Shown piece after piece: positions 36,651-44,799 of a stretch of 64,000 bases of DNA. The DNA lies in NCBI RefSeq assembly GCF_049319665.1, contig NZ_JBMOUD010000004.1, forward strand, positions 62,001-126,000, written 5' to 3'. How positions within the stretch are numbered: the first letter of the stretch is position 1; each line of letters starts with the position of its first letter. The notes under the pieces are model-generated. The model saw only the letters and a list, made by a program, of their open reading frames with translations, was not told the origin of the DNA and did no database searches. Origin of the DNA: JBMOUD01 sp049319665. Its GTDB lineage: Bacteria > Pseudomonadota > Gammaproteobacteria > Enterobacterales > Enterobacteriaceae. The position numbers and the translations under genes were made by a program.

Positions 36651-36854
36651 CTGAGCATCAATCTCCGGAAAAAATGGGTGACGGGATTCAAATCGCTCCA
36701 GCTGGCACCAGCTATTCTGGCAGGAATTGAGCTGGTCGATATGATACGTAAAGGGCAATTTCAGCTCATCTTCTCAGAAGATAAGCTGTATTTAGTACAC
36801 TTGAGGGCGGGAATTATTGGGAAAGGGGTTGGCTCTGTGGTTGCGAAAGCTTGA
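36651..36854 (+). pseudogene. Transposase C-terminal remnant, IS6-like
   Basis: An open frame without start reads about 68 residues including GFKSLQLAPAILAGIELV followed by DMIRKGQF. The pattern GFKS-x5-ILxGIE-x2-MIRKGQ is characteristic of the C-terminus of IS6-family transposases. The catalytic DDE region is missing and the 3' end overlaps the invertase gene's 3' end. No terminal inverted repeat is found. The 34-bp direct repeat falls inside this frame. Identification is by memory of family pattern. Confidence 0.6.
36761..36794. repeat. 34-bp direct repeat, right copy
   Basis: Identical to 34162-34195, same orientation. It is in frame within the transposase remnant. The pair delimits a 2.6-kb segment with three genes. 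Confidence 0.9.
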
Positions 36855-37413
36855 GTATTTGCTGCTCAGAGCCCGGAATGTACTTATATATCGTTTTTGG
36901 CGAGACCTCGAGCACCAAAGAGACCTGCTGCAATGTGGCGCCATTGATAAACATTCGCCGGGCTCGAGCCACTATTTCCTCGGTCATTATTCGCTTGCGG
37001 CCACCGATGCGCCCTTCTGCTCTTGCCGCTGCAAGACCAGCCAAAGTACGTTCGACAATCAACTCACGTTCCATCTCTGCCAGCGCACTCATGATATGAA
37101 AGAAAAAGCGCCCCATTGCCGTCCCCGTATCGATACTGTCCGTGAGGCTACGAAAATGAACGCCTTTAGATTTAAGCTCTTCAACCAAAGTAATCAGATG
37201 GCGAACGCTGCGGCCAAGGCGATCTAATTTCCAAACCACCAAAGAATCCCCTTTTTTAAGATGCTTAATAGCTCGCTTTAAACCCGGTCGCTCAGTCGAC
37301 TTCCCGCTTATTTTATCGTCAAAAATCTGCTCACATCCTGCACAGATCAGTGCTTGTCGCTGCAAATCGGTATTTTGGTCATTTGTTGACACACGAACAT
37401 AGCCAATTAACAC
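36814..37413 (-). CDS. Serine recombinase, DNA invertase (Hin/Gin/Pin type)
   Basis: Site-specific recombinase of 199 residues that would invert the adjacent tail-fibre segment. Catalytic domain (about 1-135) starts MLIGYVRVSTNDQNTDLQRQ with the nucleophile Ser9 of VRVST, Arg residues in VWKLDRLGRSVRHL and the invertase-type helix AMGRFFFHIMSALAEMERE; the C-terminal HTH (about 140-185) includes GGRKR and LQQVSLVLEVSPKTIYKY. The tail QPQSQPLSQ is low complexity. The gene begins 65 bp from the nearer crossover site and is read away from it, as in Gin and Pin systems. Confidence 0.95.
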   Translation of the reverse strand: MLIGYVRVSTNDQNTDLQRQALICAGCEQIFDDKISGKSTERPGLKRAIKHLKKGDSLVVWKLDRLGRSVRHLITLVEELKSKGVHFRSLTDSIDTGTAMGRFFFHIMSALAEMERELIVERTLAGLAAARAEGRIGGRKRIMTEEIVARARRMFINGATLQQVSLVLEVSPKTIYKYIPGSEQQILKLSQPQSQPLSQ

Positions 37414-37473
37414 ACTTTTTCCCCTTAAGTAAAAAGCGCAAGTGTGCCACTTAAGAGAAGGGGGAAGGAATTA

Positions 37474-37965
37474 ATGAGTCTTTTAAACCTTGGTTTGGGG
37501 GATGGCTCAGTATTACCGGTTGGTGTTCCTGTGCCATACCCACTAGCCACACCTCCATCCGGATGGTTTAACTGTAATGGGGCGATATTCGATAAGGCCC
37601 AATACCCTAAATTGGCGCTAGTATATCCATCCGGCATTCTCCCTGATTTAAGAGGGGAGTTTATTCGTGGATGGGATAATGGTCGTGGAGTGGACTCAGG
37701 AAGGGTGTTGTACTCAGCACAAGGTGATGCAATTAGAAATCTTAATGGCTCAATATATAATGTTGCATTTGTAATGGACAATATGAGTGGTGCAACTAGC
37801 GGTGTATTTAGCAACCGTGGACTTGATGACTGTAAATGGACAACCAGTACCTCCGGGAAATTATGGTATAGAAATATAGATTTCTCGGCATCAAACATGG
37901 TTCCAACGGCAAATGAGAATCGCCCGAGAAATATTTCATTTAATTACATTTTGAGGGCTGCATAA
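37474..37965 (+). CDS. Alternative (silent) tail-fibre C-terminal module
   Basis: A fibre tip without its own shaft: 163 residues from ATG 37474, of which 157 lie downstream of the crossover. The phage tail-collar-like segment GVPVPYPLATPPSGWFNCNG and RGEFIRGWDNGRGVDSGR is of the type found at receptor-binding tips. It is currently on the opposite strand from the fibre N-terminus, so unlikely to be expressed from the tail operon until inversion joins it in frame after residue L125 of the long fibre frame. Overlaps the following assembly gene (TAATG). Confidence 0.85.
   Translation: MSLLNLGLGDGSVLPVGVPVPYPLATPPSGWFNCNGAIFDKAQYPKLALVYPSGILPDLRGEFIRGWDNGRGVDSGRVLYSAQGDAIRNLNGSIYNVAFVMDNMSGATSGVFSNRGLDDCKWTTSTSGKLWYRNIDFSASNMVPTANENRPRNISFNYILRAA
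37478..37503 (+). other. Predicted inversion site, left (dix/gix-like)
   Basis: Contains AAACCTTGGTTT at 37485-37496, with the central TT between half-sites, within GTCTTTTAAACCTTGGTTTG. It resembles the hix/gix pattern of AAACC-N2-GGTTT. The codon phase here is TTA AAC CTT GGT TTG GGG. An inverted partner lies at 39346-39371. Confidence 0.8.
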
Positions 37966-38561
37966 TGCCAAGTGAAAAATACATCACATTGAATGAACAT
38001 GGCTTTGCTACTGAAAGTGGATATGTGAAATGTTATGTTGTTAAGGATTTTGAATATATTGGAAATTATGATGAATTTTGTGCGGAAGGGCAAGGAATAC
38101 CCAATAATAGTTATATTGAACCTGCACCGGAAAATAAAGATGGATTTGCTATTATTAGAAACGGAGATAAATGGGAGTATATTGCTGATCACCGAGATGA
38201 GAAAGTATATAGTACATCAACTCGTGTTGAAATGGTCTTAAACGAGCTAGGTGAATACCCAAGTGGCACAACGACAATAGCCCCCAAAACTCCCTATGAT
38301 AAATGGGATGGAAACCAATGGATTACTGATGTAAATGCGCAACTCGTAGCGAATGTAACCATTGCTGAAAAGCAAAGATCTCATCTTCTGCAAGATGCTC
38401 AGGCAACAATTAGTCTATGGCAAACAGAGTTACAACTGGGGATCATCAACGATGAGGATAAAGCCAGCCTGATAGCTTGGCTGGCTTATATTAAAGCACT
38501 TAAGGTTGTTGATGTTAGCGCGCCAGATAATATCAATTGGCCTGAATTACCAAACAGTTAA
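37965..38561 (+). CDS. Alternative tail-fibre assembly protein (Tfa-like)
   Basis: Chaperone for the alternative fibre tip. The 198 residues end in the Tfa-type helical region and LAYIKALKVVDVSAPDNINW, matched by the other Tfa's ALNRLDITQAPDITWP. Its start overlaps the alternative tip's stop, and its stop overlaps by 4 bp the stop of the convergent current Tfa, exactly at the middle of the invertible segment. Base composition is AT-rich, unlike the tail genes. Confidence 0.82.
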   Translation: MPSEKYITLNEHGFATESGYVKCYVVKDFEYIGNYDEFCAEGQGIPNNSYIEPAPENKDGFAIIRNGDKWEYIADHRDEKVYSTSTRVEMVLNELGEYPSGTTTIAPKTPYDKWDGNQWITDVNAQLVANVTIAEKQRSHLLQDAQATISLWQTELQLGIINDEDKASLIAWLAYIKALKVVDVSAPDNINWPELPNS

Positions 38562-38971
38562 ATATCTGGTGATACAGGCCAGGTAATATCGGGGGCCTGG
38601 GTTATATCCAAACGATTAAGGGCTACCCGATATTCTTTCCAAAGCTTTAATTTCGCCAACTCATCATCAGTAGCCACATCAAGATCAACTGCATCTTGTA
38701 ATGGCATCATAGCTATTGCAGCTTCAGATATTAGGTTGGATTTTTTAATTGTAGTTTGAAAAATCACAGATTCCTGTGTAGGCAATGGCGGGTCTTTAAG
38801 CACGGGATGACCACTTTCATCTGCACTGATTATTTTTCCTAGTGATTGACCTTGCAACATTGACTGCCATATTTCATCTGTAATCTCTACGGAGTCTATT
38901 GGCAATTTATTAGTATAAAGATCACTTTTATAAAAACCGAATGTTGACTTGCTGAAGTATATATTATTCAT
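38558..38971 (-). CDS. Current tail-fibre assembly protein (Tfa-like)
   Basis: Fibre-assembly chaperone paired with the presently expressed tip. From ATG 38971, 137 residues: N-terminal MNNIYFSKSTFGFYKSDLY, a central VEITDEIWQSMLQGQSLGK that is typical of Tfa (ISDEEWxxLLxGQSxGK), and the C-terminal LKLWKEYRVALNRLDITQ. The fibre stop lies 3 bp upstream of this start codon, so the pair is coupled. The C-terminal half is homologous to that of the opposite Tfa. Confidence 0.88.
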   Translation of the reverse strand: MNNIYFSKSTFGFYKSDLYTNKLPIDSVEITDEIWQSMLQGQSLGKIISADESGHPVLKDPPLPTQESVIFQTTIKKSNLISEAAIAMMPLQDAVDLDVATDDELAKLKLWKEYRVALNRLDITQAPDITWPVSPDI

Positions 38972-38973
38972 TA

Positions 38974-39714
38974 TTAATACCCCCACACTAAAATACGCCC
39001 ACTAACTCCTGAAGCTGCAATTGGTCCACGTGAGCCATCTACATTTCTAACCAGAGCAACACCTACCGATTGATTTGATCGTGAAAGATCAAATGACCAG
39101 ACTGTCGTATTATTGGGCCCCCATCCTGACGGATATGCCTCGTTAGCAATTCCACCAACAACCGCTGTAGGGAATGACATAGGTAATGTGAGCGTCATTA
39201 CTCCATTTGCATCACTTCCTCCCGTTGCCCACTGGACAATAAGACCTGAGGGTAACTTCTGAAATCCATTATTCCCTGCACTCAATGAAAACATCCCCAT
39301 GTCTGGGAGCTGTCCAACTCCCGTCCCTACCCCTCGTTTCGCTGCCTCCCCCAAACTAAGGTTTGCGAGAGCATTTGCAACAGCATCGGGGCCAGCGGCT
39401 TTAATCTCTGCCAGGCTGTTTGCCGCTTGCAAAAAATCCTTCGATCCGTTGGCTTTTAAGGCAGCAATCAGGTTGTTTAGAACAGCCTGAGTATTGCCGT
39501 CATCTAGCACATCTTTACCGCTTAAATTCGCGATAAATTGTGCCAGCACTGATGACATTACCGTGCCTTGGCGCAGTGCCTTGTTGATTTGTGCCGACGA
39601 AGCTTTACCCGCACTGAAACCAGAGTCCAGCGCAGGCAAGGCTTCGTAATCGGCTTGCGTGCTGACGTTAGCCGCTTTGCCAACGCCAAAGGGTTTAAAA
39701 TTATTCACTGCCAT
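38974..39714 (-). CDS. Tail fibre protein, currently joined C-terminal module
   Basis: Contractile-tail receptor-binding fibre. ATG 39714 (MAVNNFKPFG) is preferred because GGGGAG lies upstream; the longer frame starts at 39732. The constant N-terminal part (to L125 of the longer frame) is Ala/Asn-rich with NNLIAALKANGSKDFLQAAN, typical of shaft segments; the variable C-terminal ~127 residues resemble a gp53-like tip (FPTAVVGGIANEAYPSG, ending RILVWGY). The crossover site falls between the parts in the same codon phase as the alternative module. Confidence 0.88.
   Translation of the reverse strand: MAVNNFKPFGVGKAANVSTQADYEALPALDSGFSAGKASSAQINKALRQGTVMSSVLAQFIANLSGKDVLDDGNTQAVLNNLIAALKANGSKDFLQAANSLAEIKAAGPDAVANALANLSLGEAAKRGVGTGVGQLPDMGMFSLSAGNNGFQKLPSGLIVQWATGGSDANGVMTLTLPMSFPTAVVGGIANEAYPSGWGPNNTTVWSFDLSRSNQSVGVALVRNVDGSRGPIAASGVSGRILVWGY
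39346..39371 (-). other. Predicted inversion site, right (dix/gix-like)
   Basis: On the minus strand this reads CTCGCAAACCTTAGTTTGGG, containing AAACCTTAGTTT, one base different from the left site core, with the same TT centre. It is opposite in orientation, so recombination inverts 37,491-39,358. The codon phase is GCA AAC CTT AGT TTG GGG, identical to the left site. Confidence 0.8.
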
Positions 39715-40382
39715 TATAGATTTACTCCCCATGCGCCGTTGTCAAAACCGGCTATATAGTCGTTTTCAATATCAAAGCCAAAGAAATGGCTTCCTGCTGA
39801 TGGCGTTAAAATCTCACCGGAGTACACCCCAGCGGCTTTTACCGTTAAATATCCCTGGCGAATGGCTGCCAAAAGTTCGAGAGACACGCTTTCCATGCCG
39901 TTTGGTGCAAAGACCCACAGAGAAACCGTCATATCTTGGTTGTCGACAATCTGCATCGTCAGCCCCGAGCCTGCTAATGCATGCTCTAAGATGTCTGGAA
40001 GACTTTCGTTTTGCCCATTCCAGCGGTTAATCGCAATTTTGGCTTTGAGCACCACGCGATAAACTTCATCGCTTAGGTTGGTAAATCCCGCATCAGGGTC
40101 AAACGGGCCTTGCCAAACACCTTGATCAAATCCCAACCCGTCAGCATCGTAAGAAAAATAGATGCCTGAAATGGGCTCACTCACTACACGGGTGCGGCCA
40201 ATCCATTTACCGAGAATATCCAGCTGCACGCCTTCCGCCCGATCGATATCAAAATTGTCGATCAGGCCAAGAAGCGAGGCTGAAGTATCAGTCAAGGAAC
40301 GGGTTACAAGGTCGACATGAGCCAGGAATTTAGGTTTGCTAACGTGGTAGTTGGTGATTAAGTCGGTATATTTACTCATCAC
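39714..40382 (-). CDS. Phage tail protein, DUF2612-like
   Basis: Baseplate-associated protein of 222 residues placed between baseplate J and the fibre, where tail protein I-type or DUF2612 proteins connect fibre and wedge. Recognisable features are LDILGKWIGRTRV, FTNLSDEVYRVVLKAKIAINRWNG and SLPDILEHAL, similar to tail-protein-I families. The start overlaps the J gene end (4 bp) and the end overlaps the fibre start by 1 base. Confidence 0.75.
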   Translation of the reverse strand: MMSKYTDLITNYHVSKPKFLAHVDLVTRSLTDTSASLLGLIDNFDIDRAEGVQLDILGKWIGRTRVVSEPISGIYFSYDADGLGFDQGVWQGPFDPDAGFTNLSDEVYRVVLKAKIAINRWNGQNESLPDILEHALAGSGLTMQIVDNQDMTVSLWVFAPNGMESVSLELLAAIRQGYLTVKAAGVYSGEILTPSAGSHFFGFDIENDYIAGFDNGAWGVNL

Positions 40383-41572
40383 GTCACCGTTATCGCGATA
40401 TTGCTTACGTCACAGGTAGCAAGTTGATCGTAAGTCAGATTAATATTGGCCGTGGTGACGGTCGCAGCCGACAAACCAATCTGTAACGAATGAATATCGT
40501 AATATTTGCTGTCCCCGCCGCTGACAACCCCGATATTCGCTGGGGAATAAACACGGCTGAGTAGCACCGCTTGTCCAATACCCAGGTTATTAATGTAATC
40601 AGCTACTGCTTGGCGTATTTCTGCGCCAATTTGCGTGGTGTATCCGTTGAAAGCCCTAAGCTCCAGACTGATATAAATAGGCACACTAATAGGTCGAGAG
40701 AAGCGGATAGGATGCGGATTACCGTATTTATCATCGACCACCACCATCGTGCTGCCGTTGGTCGCTACGCCCTGTCCTTTCTTACGTTCGATAACACCAA
40801 CAATTTCATTAACGTCACCGCCGTCGATAATGGCAGTAATCGAATGCGCTGGCAGGCCATTAATGTCGACAGAACCCGTATCGTTTTCATAGAGTTTATG
40901 GCGAGTAACACCAGCAATATTGGCAATAGCGCCATCAAGCGCATCGAAAGGCGTGACAGAGGCCAAAGCAACGCTCTGCGCCTGACGCAAACGTAGCTCG
41001 GTATCACTTTCGACTGCCGCACCAACCGTCGCGTTACTTGGATTGGTAACCTTGACCCACCCCATCGTCGGCGTATTAATTTGCGTAATGCTATCAGGAA
41101 GTGCCGCAACAGCCCCCGATGTTGTGCAGGTTGCGGTTGCCATAACGTTACCATCAGTACCAATAGTGACGCTGTCAGGCAGACGCCAAACCATATTATT
41201 AGCATCGCGTACTGAGCCATTAGTAATGGTGGTACCAATAGCACCAGTAATGCGTAAATCGACCGTCGAATTATTGGCCGCCGTGCGAGAGATGCCGTTA
41301 ATTTTCACATTGCTGGACAGGCCATTACCTATACCGGTGGCCGGTGAAAATGAGTTATATACCTGGATGGCCATATTATTGGCATCGTGGATCCCCAGCG
41401 CATAAAGCGCCAGCATTTGACCGTCTTTGCTGTCTGGTTCGAGATAAGCATCAGAACCATAAATTTGCTGAAAATATTCCGTGAGTCCGGCCAGTATTGT
41501 CTGATAATCGGGCGCACGGATCCCGGAGGCTGTCACGGCGGCGGACAGCCCTAGCGTATCAAGATTGAGCAT
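40379..41572 (-). CDS. Baseplate J-like protein (wedge)
   Basis: Baseplate wedge component of contractile tails (T4 gp6 / Mu gp47 / P2 gpJ relatives). The 397 residues include the N-terminal YQTILAGLTEYFQQIYGSDA, then DSKDGQMLALYALGIHDANN and VESDTELRLRQAQSVAL, the family signature. Start overlaps the previous gene by one base (TAATG-like), as expected for a tightly packed morphogenetic operon. Confidence 0.92.
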   Translation of the reverse strand: MLNLDTLGLSAAVTASGIRAPDYQTILAGLTEYFQQIYGSDAYLEPDSKDGQMLALYALGIHDANNMAIQVYNSFSPATGIGNGLSSNVKINGISRTAANNSTVDLRITGAIGTTITNGSVRDANNMVWRLPDSVTIGTDGNVMATATCTTSGAVAALPDSITQINTPTMGWVKVTNPSNATVGAAVESDTELRLRQAQSVALASVTPFDALDGAIANIAGVTRHKLYENDTGSVDINGLPAHSITAIIDGGDVNEIVGVIERKKGQGVATNGSTMVVVDDKYGNPHPIRFSRPISVPIYISLELRAFNGYTTQIGAEIRQAVADYINNLGIGQAVLLSRVYSPANIGVVSGGDSKYYDIHSLQIGLSAATVTTANINLTYDQLATCDVSNIAITVT

Positions 41573-41925
41573 TATGCCTCGCTTGTGAAGGTCGTAGTTC
41601 CGTAGACAGTGTCAATGGTCGCCGTGAACGTCACGCGCCGGGTGGCACTGTTAATGTTGCTGTCAAAAGAGAGGATAGAATTCACCCCCTGGGTTTTGAG
41701 GATGTACTGACGAATAAATAAGTTATAAGTATCTGGATGCTGTTTACCCAGTACCGATTGAATCCAAGGTACCCCGGTGGTCATATCGAGAAACCACTGG
41801 CCTCGCCACAGTTCAAAGCGGGTTTTTATCGCTTGGGCTACCGCTTCTGGAGAGTTAATCAGAAAGGTATTATCACCCTGCCCAAAGGTGTAATCGCCCC
41901 CGTCATCTTCGCGTCGATATCTCAT
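41572..41925 (-). CDS. Baseplate wedge protein, W/gp25-like
   Basis: Small baseplate subunit of 117 residues. The pattern SPEAVAQAIKTRFELWRGQW and FTSE-terminated strand region resembles gp25/W-like proteins that initiate the sheath platform. Position between the spike and J genes fits. The catalytic-like EPR motif of T4 gp25 is not seen, so relationship is by size and context. Confidence 0.68.
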   Translation of the reverse strand: MRYRREDDGGDYTFGQGDNTFLINSPEAVAQAIKTRFELWRGQWFLDMTTGVPWIQSVLGKQHPDTYNLFIRQYILKTQGVNSILSFDSNINSATRRVTFTATIDTVYGTTTFTSEA

Positions 41926-42647
41926 AATGGTTTTCCTGTCGTCCCCGGCCCACCCATTACGCCACCGTGAACATGATTGATCAGGCTCTTACCTCCGGCA
42001 GTCACGTCTTGGGTAACCGTTACCGGGCCAGATATTGCCGTGGTACCGTTAATGGTTACGCTGCCATTTAGAGTAATAGTGGGTGAAGTAATGGTGACAC
42101 TGCCCGATGCCTGTGCACTCAAATCGCCAGAGGTCACTACATTTACTGCATGGCTAGCCGGCGTGAGTTCAATAAATGCGGCACCATCATCAGTGCGCAA
42201 CTGGGTCGAGTGGGTGCTGATATTGCCGACTTTCTTAGGCTGCGACTGCGGGCCAAGAATAGCGAAGGCATCCGATAAATCATGTTGACGCGGGTCAACC
42301 GGCTCCTGCACCCCGCTACTTTGCCACCAGAAATCAATGCAACGGTCGGCAAAGACCAGCAAACACTCATCGCCAGGTTGTACCGGAAAAGTGAGCGTAC
42401 AGCCGCCACCGCGAGGAAAAACCACCGGCACGTCAACTAATAATGGCAATTCGGTCGATTGCGACTGGCCATCTTTATCGCTCATCACGCCTTTGATGGC
42501 TGGACGCACAGAGCAAGTCACCGCAACGGGATTAAAAGAGTCAATAATCCCCGGCATCGCCACTCTCATGACCGAAGACAGATTATTCACCGCAGCCTCT
42601 ATCGACTGCGACACATCACCTATCTGAGAAGAAAGAGGAATTGGCAT
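41922..42647 (-). CDS. Membrane-puncturing spike, Gp138-like
   Basis: Central spike that pierces the outer membrane on sheath contraction. The 241 residues have an N-terminal OB-fold-like domain (about 20-120, including VQPGDECLLVFADRCIDFWW) and a C-terminal repetitive beta-helix (SGSVTITSPTITLNGSVTI) ending INHVHGGVMGG; an HxH motif near the tip commonly binds a metal in such spikes. A 57-bp gap separates it from the hub gene. Confidence 0.85.
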   Translation of the reverse strand: MPIPLSSQIGDVSQSIEAAVNNLSSVMRVAMPGIIDSFNPVAVTCSVRPAIKGVMSDKDGQSQSTELPLLVDVPVVFPRGGGCTLTFPVQPGDECLLVFADRCIDFWWQSSGVQEPVDPRQHDLSDAFAILGPQSQPKKVGNISTHSTQLRTDDGAAFIELTPASHAVNVVTSGDLSAQASGSVTITSPTITLNGSVTINGTTAISGPVTVTQDVTAGGKSLINHVHGGVMGGPGTTGKPL

Positions 42648-42704
42648 AAAAACTCCATAAAAAAACCCGCATTAGCGGGTGATTAAGATCATCAGATCAA
42701 GCTG

Positions 42705-43898
42705 TCAGAGCGTGCCGTCACGCTTATCTATTGCATCGACGAGTTTTTGATTCGTTTGCATTGAGTCTAATAATTTTGCCGAACCACTCGCTATGCACAT
42801 CAAATCCATATACCAGTTGGTTCCGCGCGTATCACCGTTATAAGTAATGGATTGCACGACATAGACACCATCAGCCGCAATACTGGCGGGATACACGATC
42901 GGAGGCGGCTGATCTTTTTTCTTTTTATCTTTCTCTTTTTTCTTTCTCTCTTCCTCTGCTTTATCTCCGATTTTATCCTGCGGTACCCAATTGCCGTCTT
43001 CAAACTCATCGACAATCGGGCCTTCTAGATTTTTAACATCCTGACTGTGATCTTTCTCATATAGAGCACGCGTAATGGCAGCCTGGTTTATTTCGATCAG
43101 TCCATTAACACGAATATTAGGATTAATCAGACAGCGTACATTAATACCGGCGCCTAATGTTTGCTGTGGTGAACCAATAAGCCCTGTCTGGCTGTTTAGC
43201 TCAATAGCTTGATAGACATAGCAATCATCAGGCACCATCGTTATTTTGTTATCAACAATTTGCCAGCTTGCCGCCAAACGCTGAGCGATGTTATCCATCA
43301 GCTTATCCGTTTTGCAATATATTGCCCTGCCGCGTGGAAATTTAATTAATGGCATCTTTGGTGCTATGCCATGAGTAATCCCGAACGGTTGATAATTATC
43401 TAAAGCAAGCGAATATAAGTCTTCTGGTTTATAACCCGCTGCAAGGGTCTTATGTACTGTGCTAAATAATAATGCTTTATGCCCATCAACCGCTTGGATA
43501 GTAATATAACGAGTGGTCATATTTTCTTGCGGGTTGTTACCATTTGGCCTTCCCGTTGCGGTATAACGTATTTCGCCGTTATAAATAACACCGAAATTTT
43601 CTTCATCGACCGGAATATCCTGTGATAACTCAACATCCCTGATAACCCCACTATTACTGCCTGGCTGTGGTGCCAACCCGGAATACCCGGCAAGAATTTT
43701 GATATTGGCAAACTCCTTGCCCATTATCCGATTATTGGTTTCCACTGATAGATTATAAATAGTGACGGTCGCGACACGAGAAAGCTTATCGTTAAACCAG
43801 TTAATATTAAAAACAACTTTGAAATCTGAGAGCGCAATGCCTCGCCCCTGATTATCAGTCAAATAAAGCTCAAATCGACGCATCCAATTAGTCGTCAT
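42705..43898 (-). CDS. Baseplate hub protein (gpD-like position)
   Basis: A 397-residue protein in the hub position between plug and spike genes, like late-control D / gp27-type proteins. It begins TTNWMRRFELYLTDNQGRG, has IPVDEENFGVIYNGEIRYTA and, near residues 305-330, an unusual Lys/Glu-rich then Pro-rich linker (EEERKKKEKDKKKKD), suggesting a flexible insert. The C-terminal region GVYVVQSITYNGDTRGTNWY follows. Domain assignment is from context and partial similarity. Confidence 0.72.
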   Translation of the reverse strand: MTTNWMRRFELYLTDNQGRGIALSDFKVVFNINWFNDKLSRVATVTIYNLSVETNNRIMGKEFANIKILAGYSGLAPQPGSNSGVIRDVELSQDIPVDEENFGVIYNGEIRYTATGRPNGNNPQENMTTRYITIQAVDGHKALLFSTVHKTLAAGYKPEDLYSLALDNYQPFGITHGIAPKMPLIKFPRGRAIYCKTDKLMDNIAQRLAASWQIVDNKITMVPDDCYVYQAIELNSQTGLIGSPQQTLGAGINVRCLINPNIRVNGLIEINQAAITRALYEKDHSQDVKNLEGPIVDEFEDGNWVPQDKIGDKAEEERKKKEKDKKKKDQPPPIVYPASIAADGVYVVQSITYNGDTRGTNWYMDLMCIASGSAKLLDSMQTNQKLVDAIDKRDGTL

Positions 43899-43912
43899 CG
43901 TTACCTCCGACG

Positions 43913-44224
43913 TTAACTCTGCACAAAATAAAGATGGCTGCGAATACCAAGGTTCTCTTTCGTCGGATACTCATTATCGTCATCATCATTTTTTACAATG
44001 AGCTGCCCCTCAATACCGAGAAATGAATATTGCGCCAGCAGGTCGACACCACACACCATCGGGATCCCGCTAATCAACTCACGCTCGCTGCTATCGAGAA
44101 GGTCCAAAATCCAACCAGCATCATCACGCCAGATAACACGGATGCCCAGGTTCTGGCTGCCAAGAGCAATACTGAACTGCTGATTATCCGGTGTTAATGG
44201 GATTTCCTGTATTTTCATAGTCAT
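43913..44224 (-). CDS. Phage baseplate plug-like protein
   Basis: Small 103-residue protein of the baseplate plug family: IPLTPDNQQFSIALGSQNLG with the WRDDAGWILDLLD core. It is placed between the Dit-like protein and the hub, its usual site in these contractile systems. The start follows the previous gene by about 9 bp. Confidence 0.72.
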   Translation of the reverse strand: MTMKIQEIPLTPDNQQFSIALGSQNLGIRVIWRDDAGWILDLLDSSERELISGIPMVCGVDLLAQYSFLGIEGQLIVKNDDDDNEYPTKENLGIRSHLYFVQS

Positions 44225-44232
44225 TCCTAATA

Positions 44233-44799
44233 TCAGCGACTAAGTGGCTTGAGAGATTTCGTTCCTGCGGCATTCACAGCAGAGGTGCTCACACCGCTCT
44301 GCATCTCTGATTTTTCAGCCACATCAATTCTGCGTGTCTTGGAGAAAATCACTTCGCGCAAGGTCACATCGCAATTCAGCACATTTTCTGACGTTGTATC
44401 CGTGGTGGCCGTAATACTGCTAATCAACATATTGCTGTACTGGCGCTTGCCCGTCGTCACATCAAAAGGAATGCGGCTATTTTGCAACTCAATCAGTTTC
44501 CGATAGGCTTCTTTTGGGCTTAAGCCAAGAGGCTCAATAAAAGATGACGTATCAAAAAAATCGACCAATGAGCCACCGCTGGCAAAACCAATTTTCATGA
44601 CGACTTGCGCCGGGTTTTTATACGCGTGATCGGCAATATTCGAATACACACCACCCGCGACAGAAAGATTTTCAACCGGGTGATCGGTAATCGTGAGCGT
44701 GTCTGTGTGTATTTCAGAGGTCACCACATCAGGAATCATCATCCCTATCTGTCTTCTGGTACTTAGCTTCTGGGTGATGAAAGCAGAAAGTATGTCCAT
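44233..44799 (-). CDS. Baseplate tail-hub protein, Dit-like
   Basis: A 188-residue protein following the tape measure and beginning DILSAFITQKLSTRRQIGMM. The region VEVT-type DHPVENLSVAGGVYSNIADH, and RKLIELQNSRIPFDVTTGKR, resemble distal tail/baseplate ring proteins. The start overlaps the tape-measure stop by one base. Function inferred from order: tape measure, this gene, plug, hub, spike. Confidence 0.65.
   Translation of the reverse strand: MDILSAFITQKLSTRRQIGMMIPDVVTSEIHTDTLTITDHPVENLSVAGGVYSNIADHAYKNPAQVVMKIGFASGGSLVDFFDTSSFIEPLGLSPKEAYRKLIELQNSRIPFDVTTGKRQYSNMLISSITATTDTTSENVLNCDVTLREVIFSKTRRIDVAEKSEMQSGVSTSAVNAAGTKSLKPLSR

Noticed and set aside
36459..36758. 99-codon minus-strand frame
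   Set aside because: Opposite to the SnoaL gene end and transposase remnant; no start signal or family pattern.
34162..36794. 34-bp repeat as prophage attL/attR
   Set aside because: The pair encloses the cassette and not the tail genes, there is no integrase, and no third copy is seen near 49 kb.
37425..37898. 157-codon minus-strand frame over the alternative fibre tip
   Set aside because: Antisense to the tail-collar-like module, with no own start signal.
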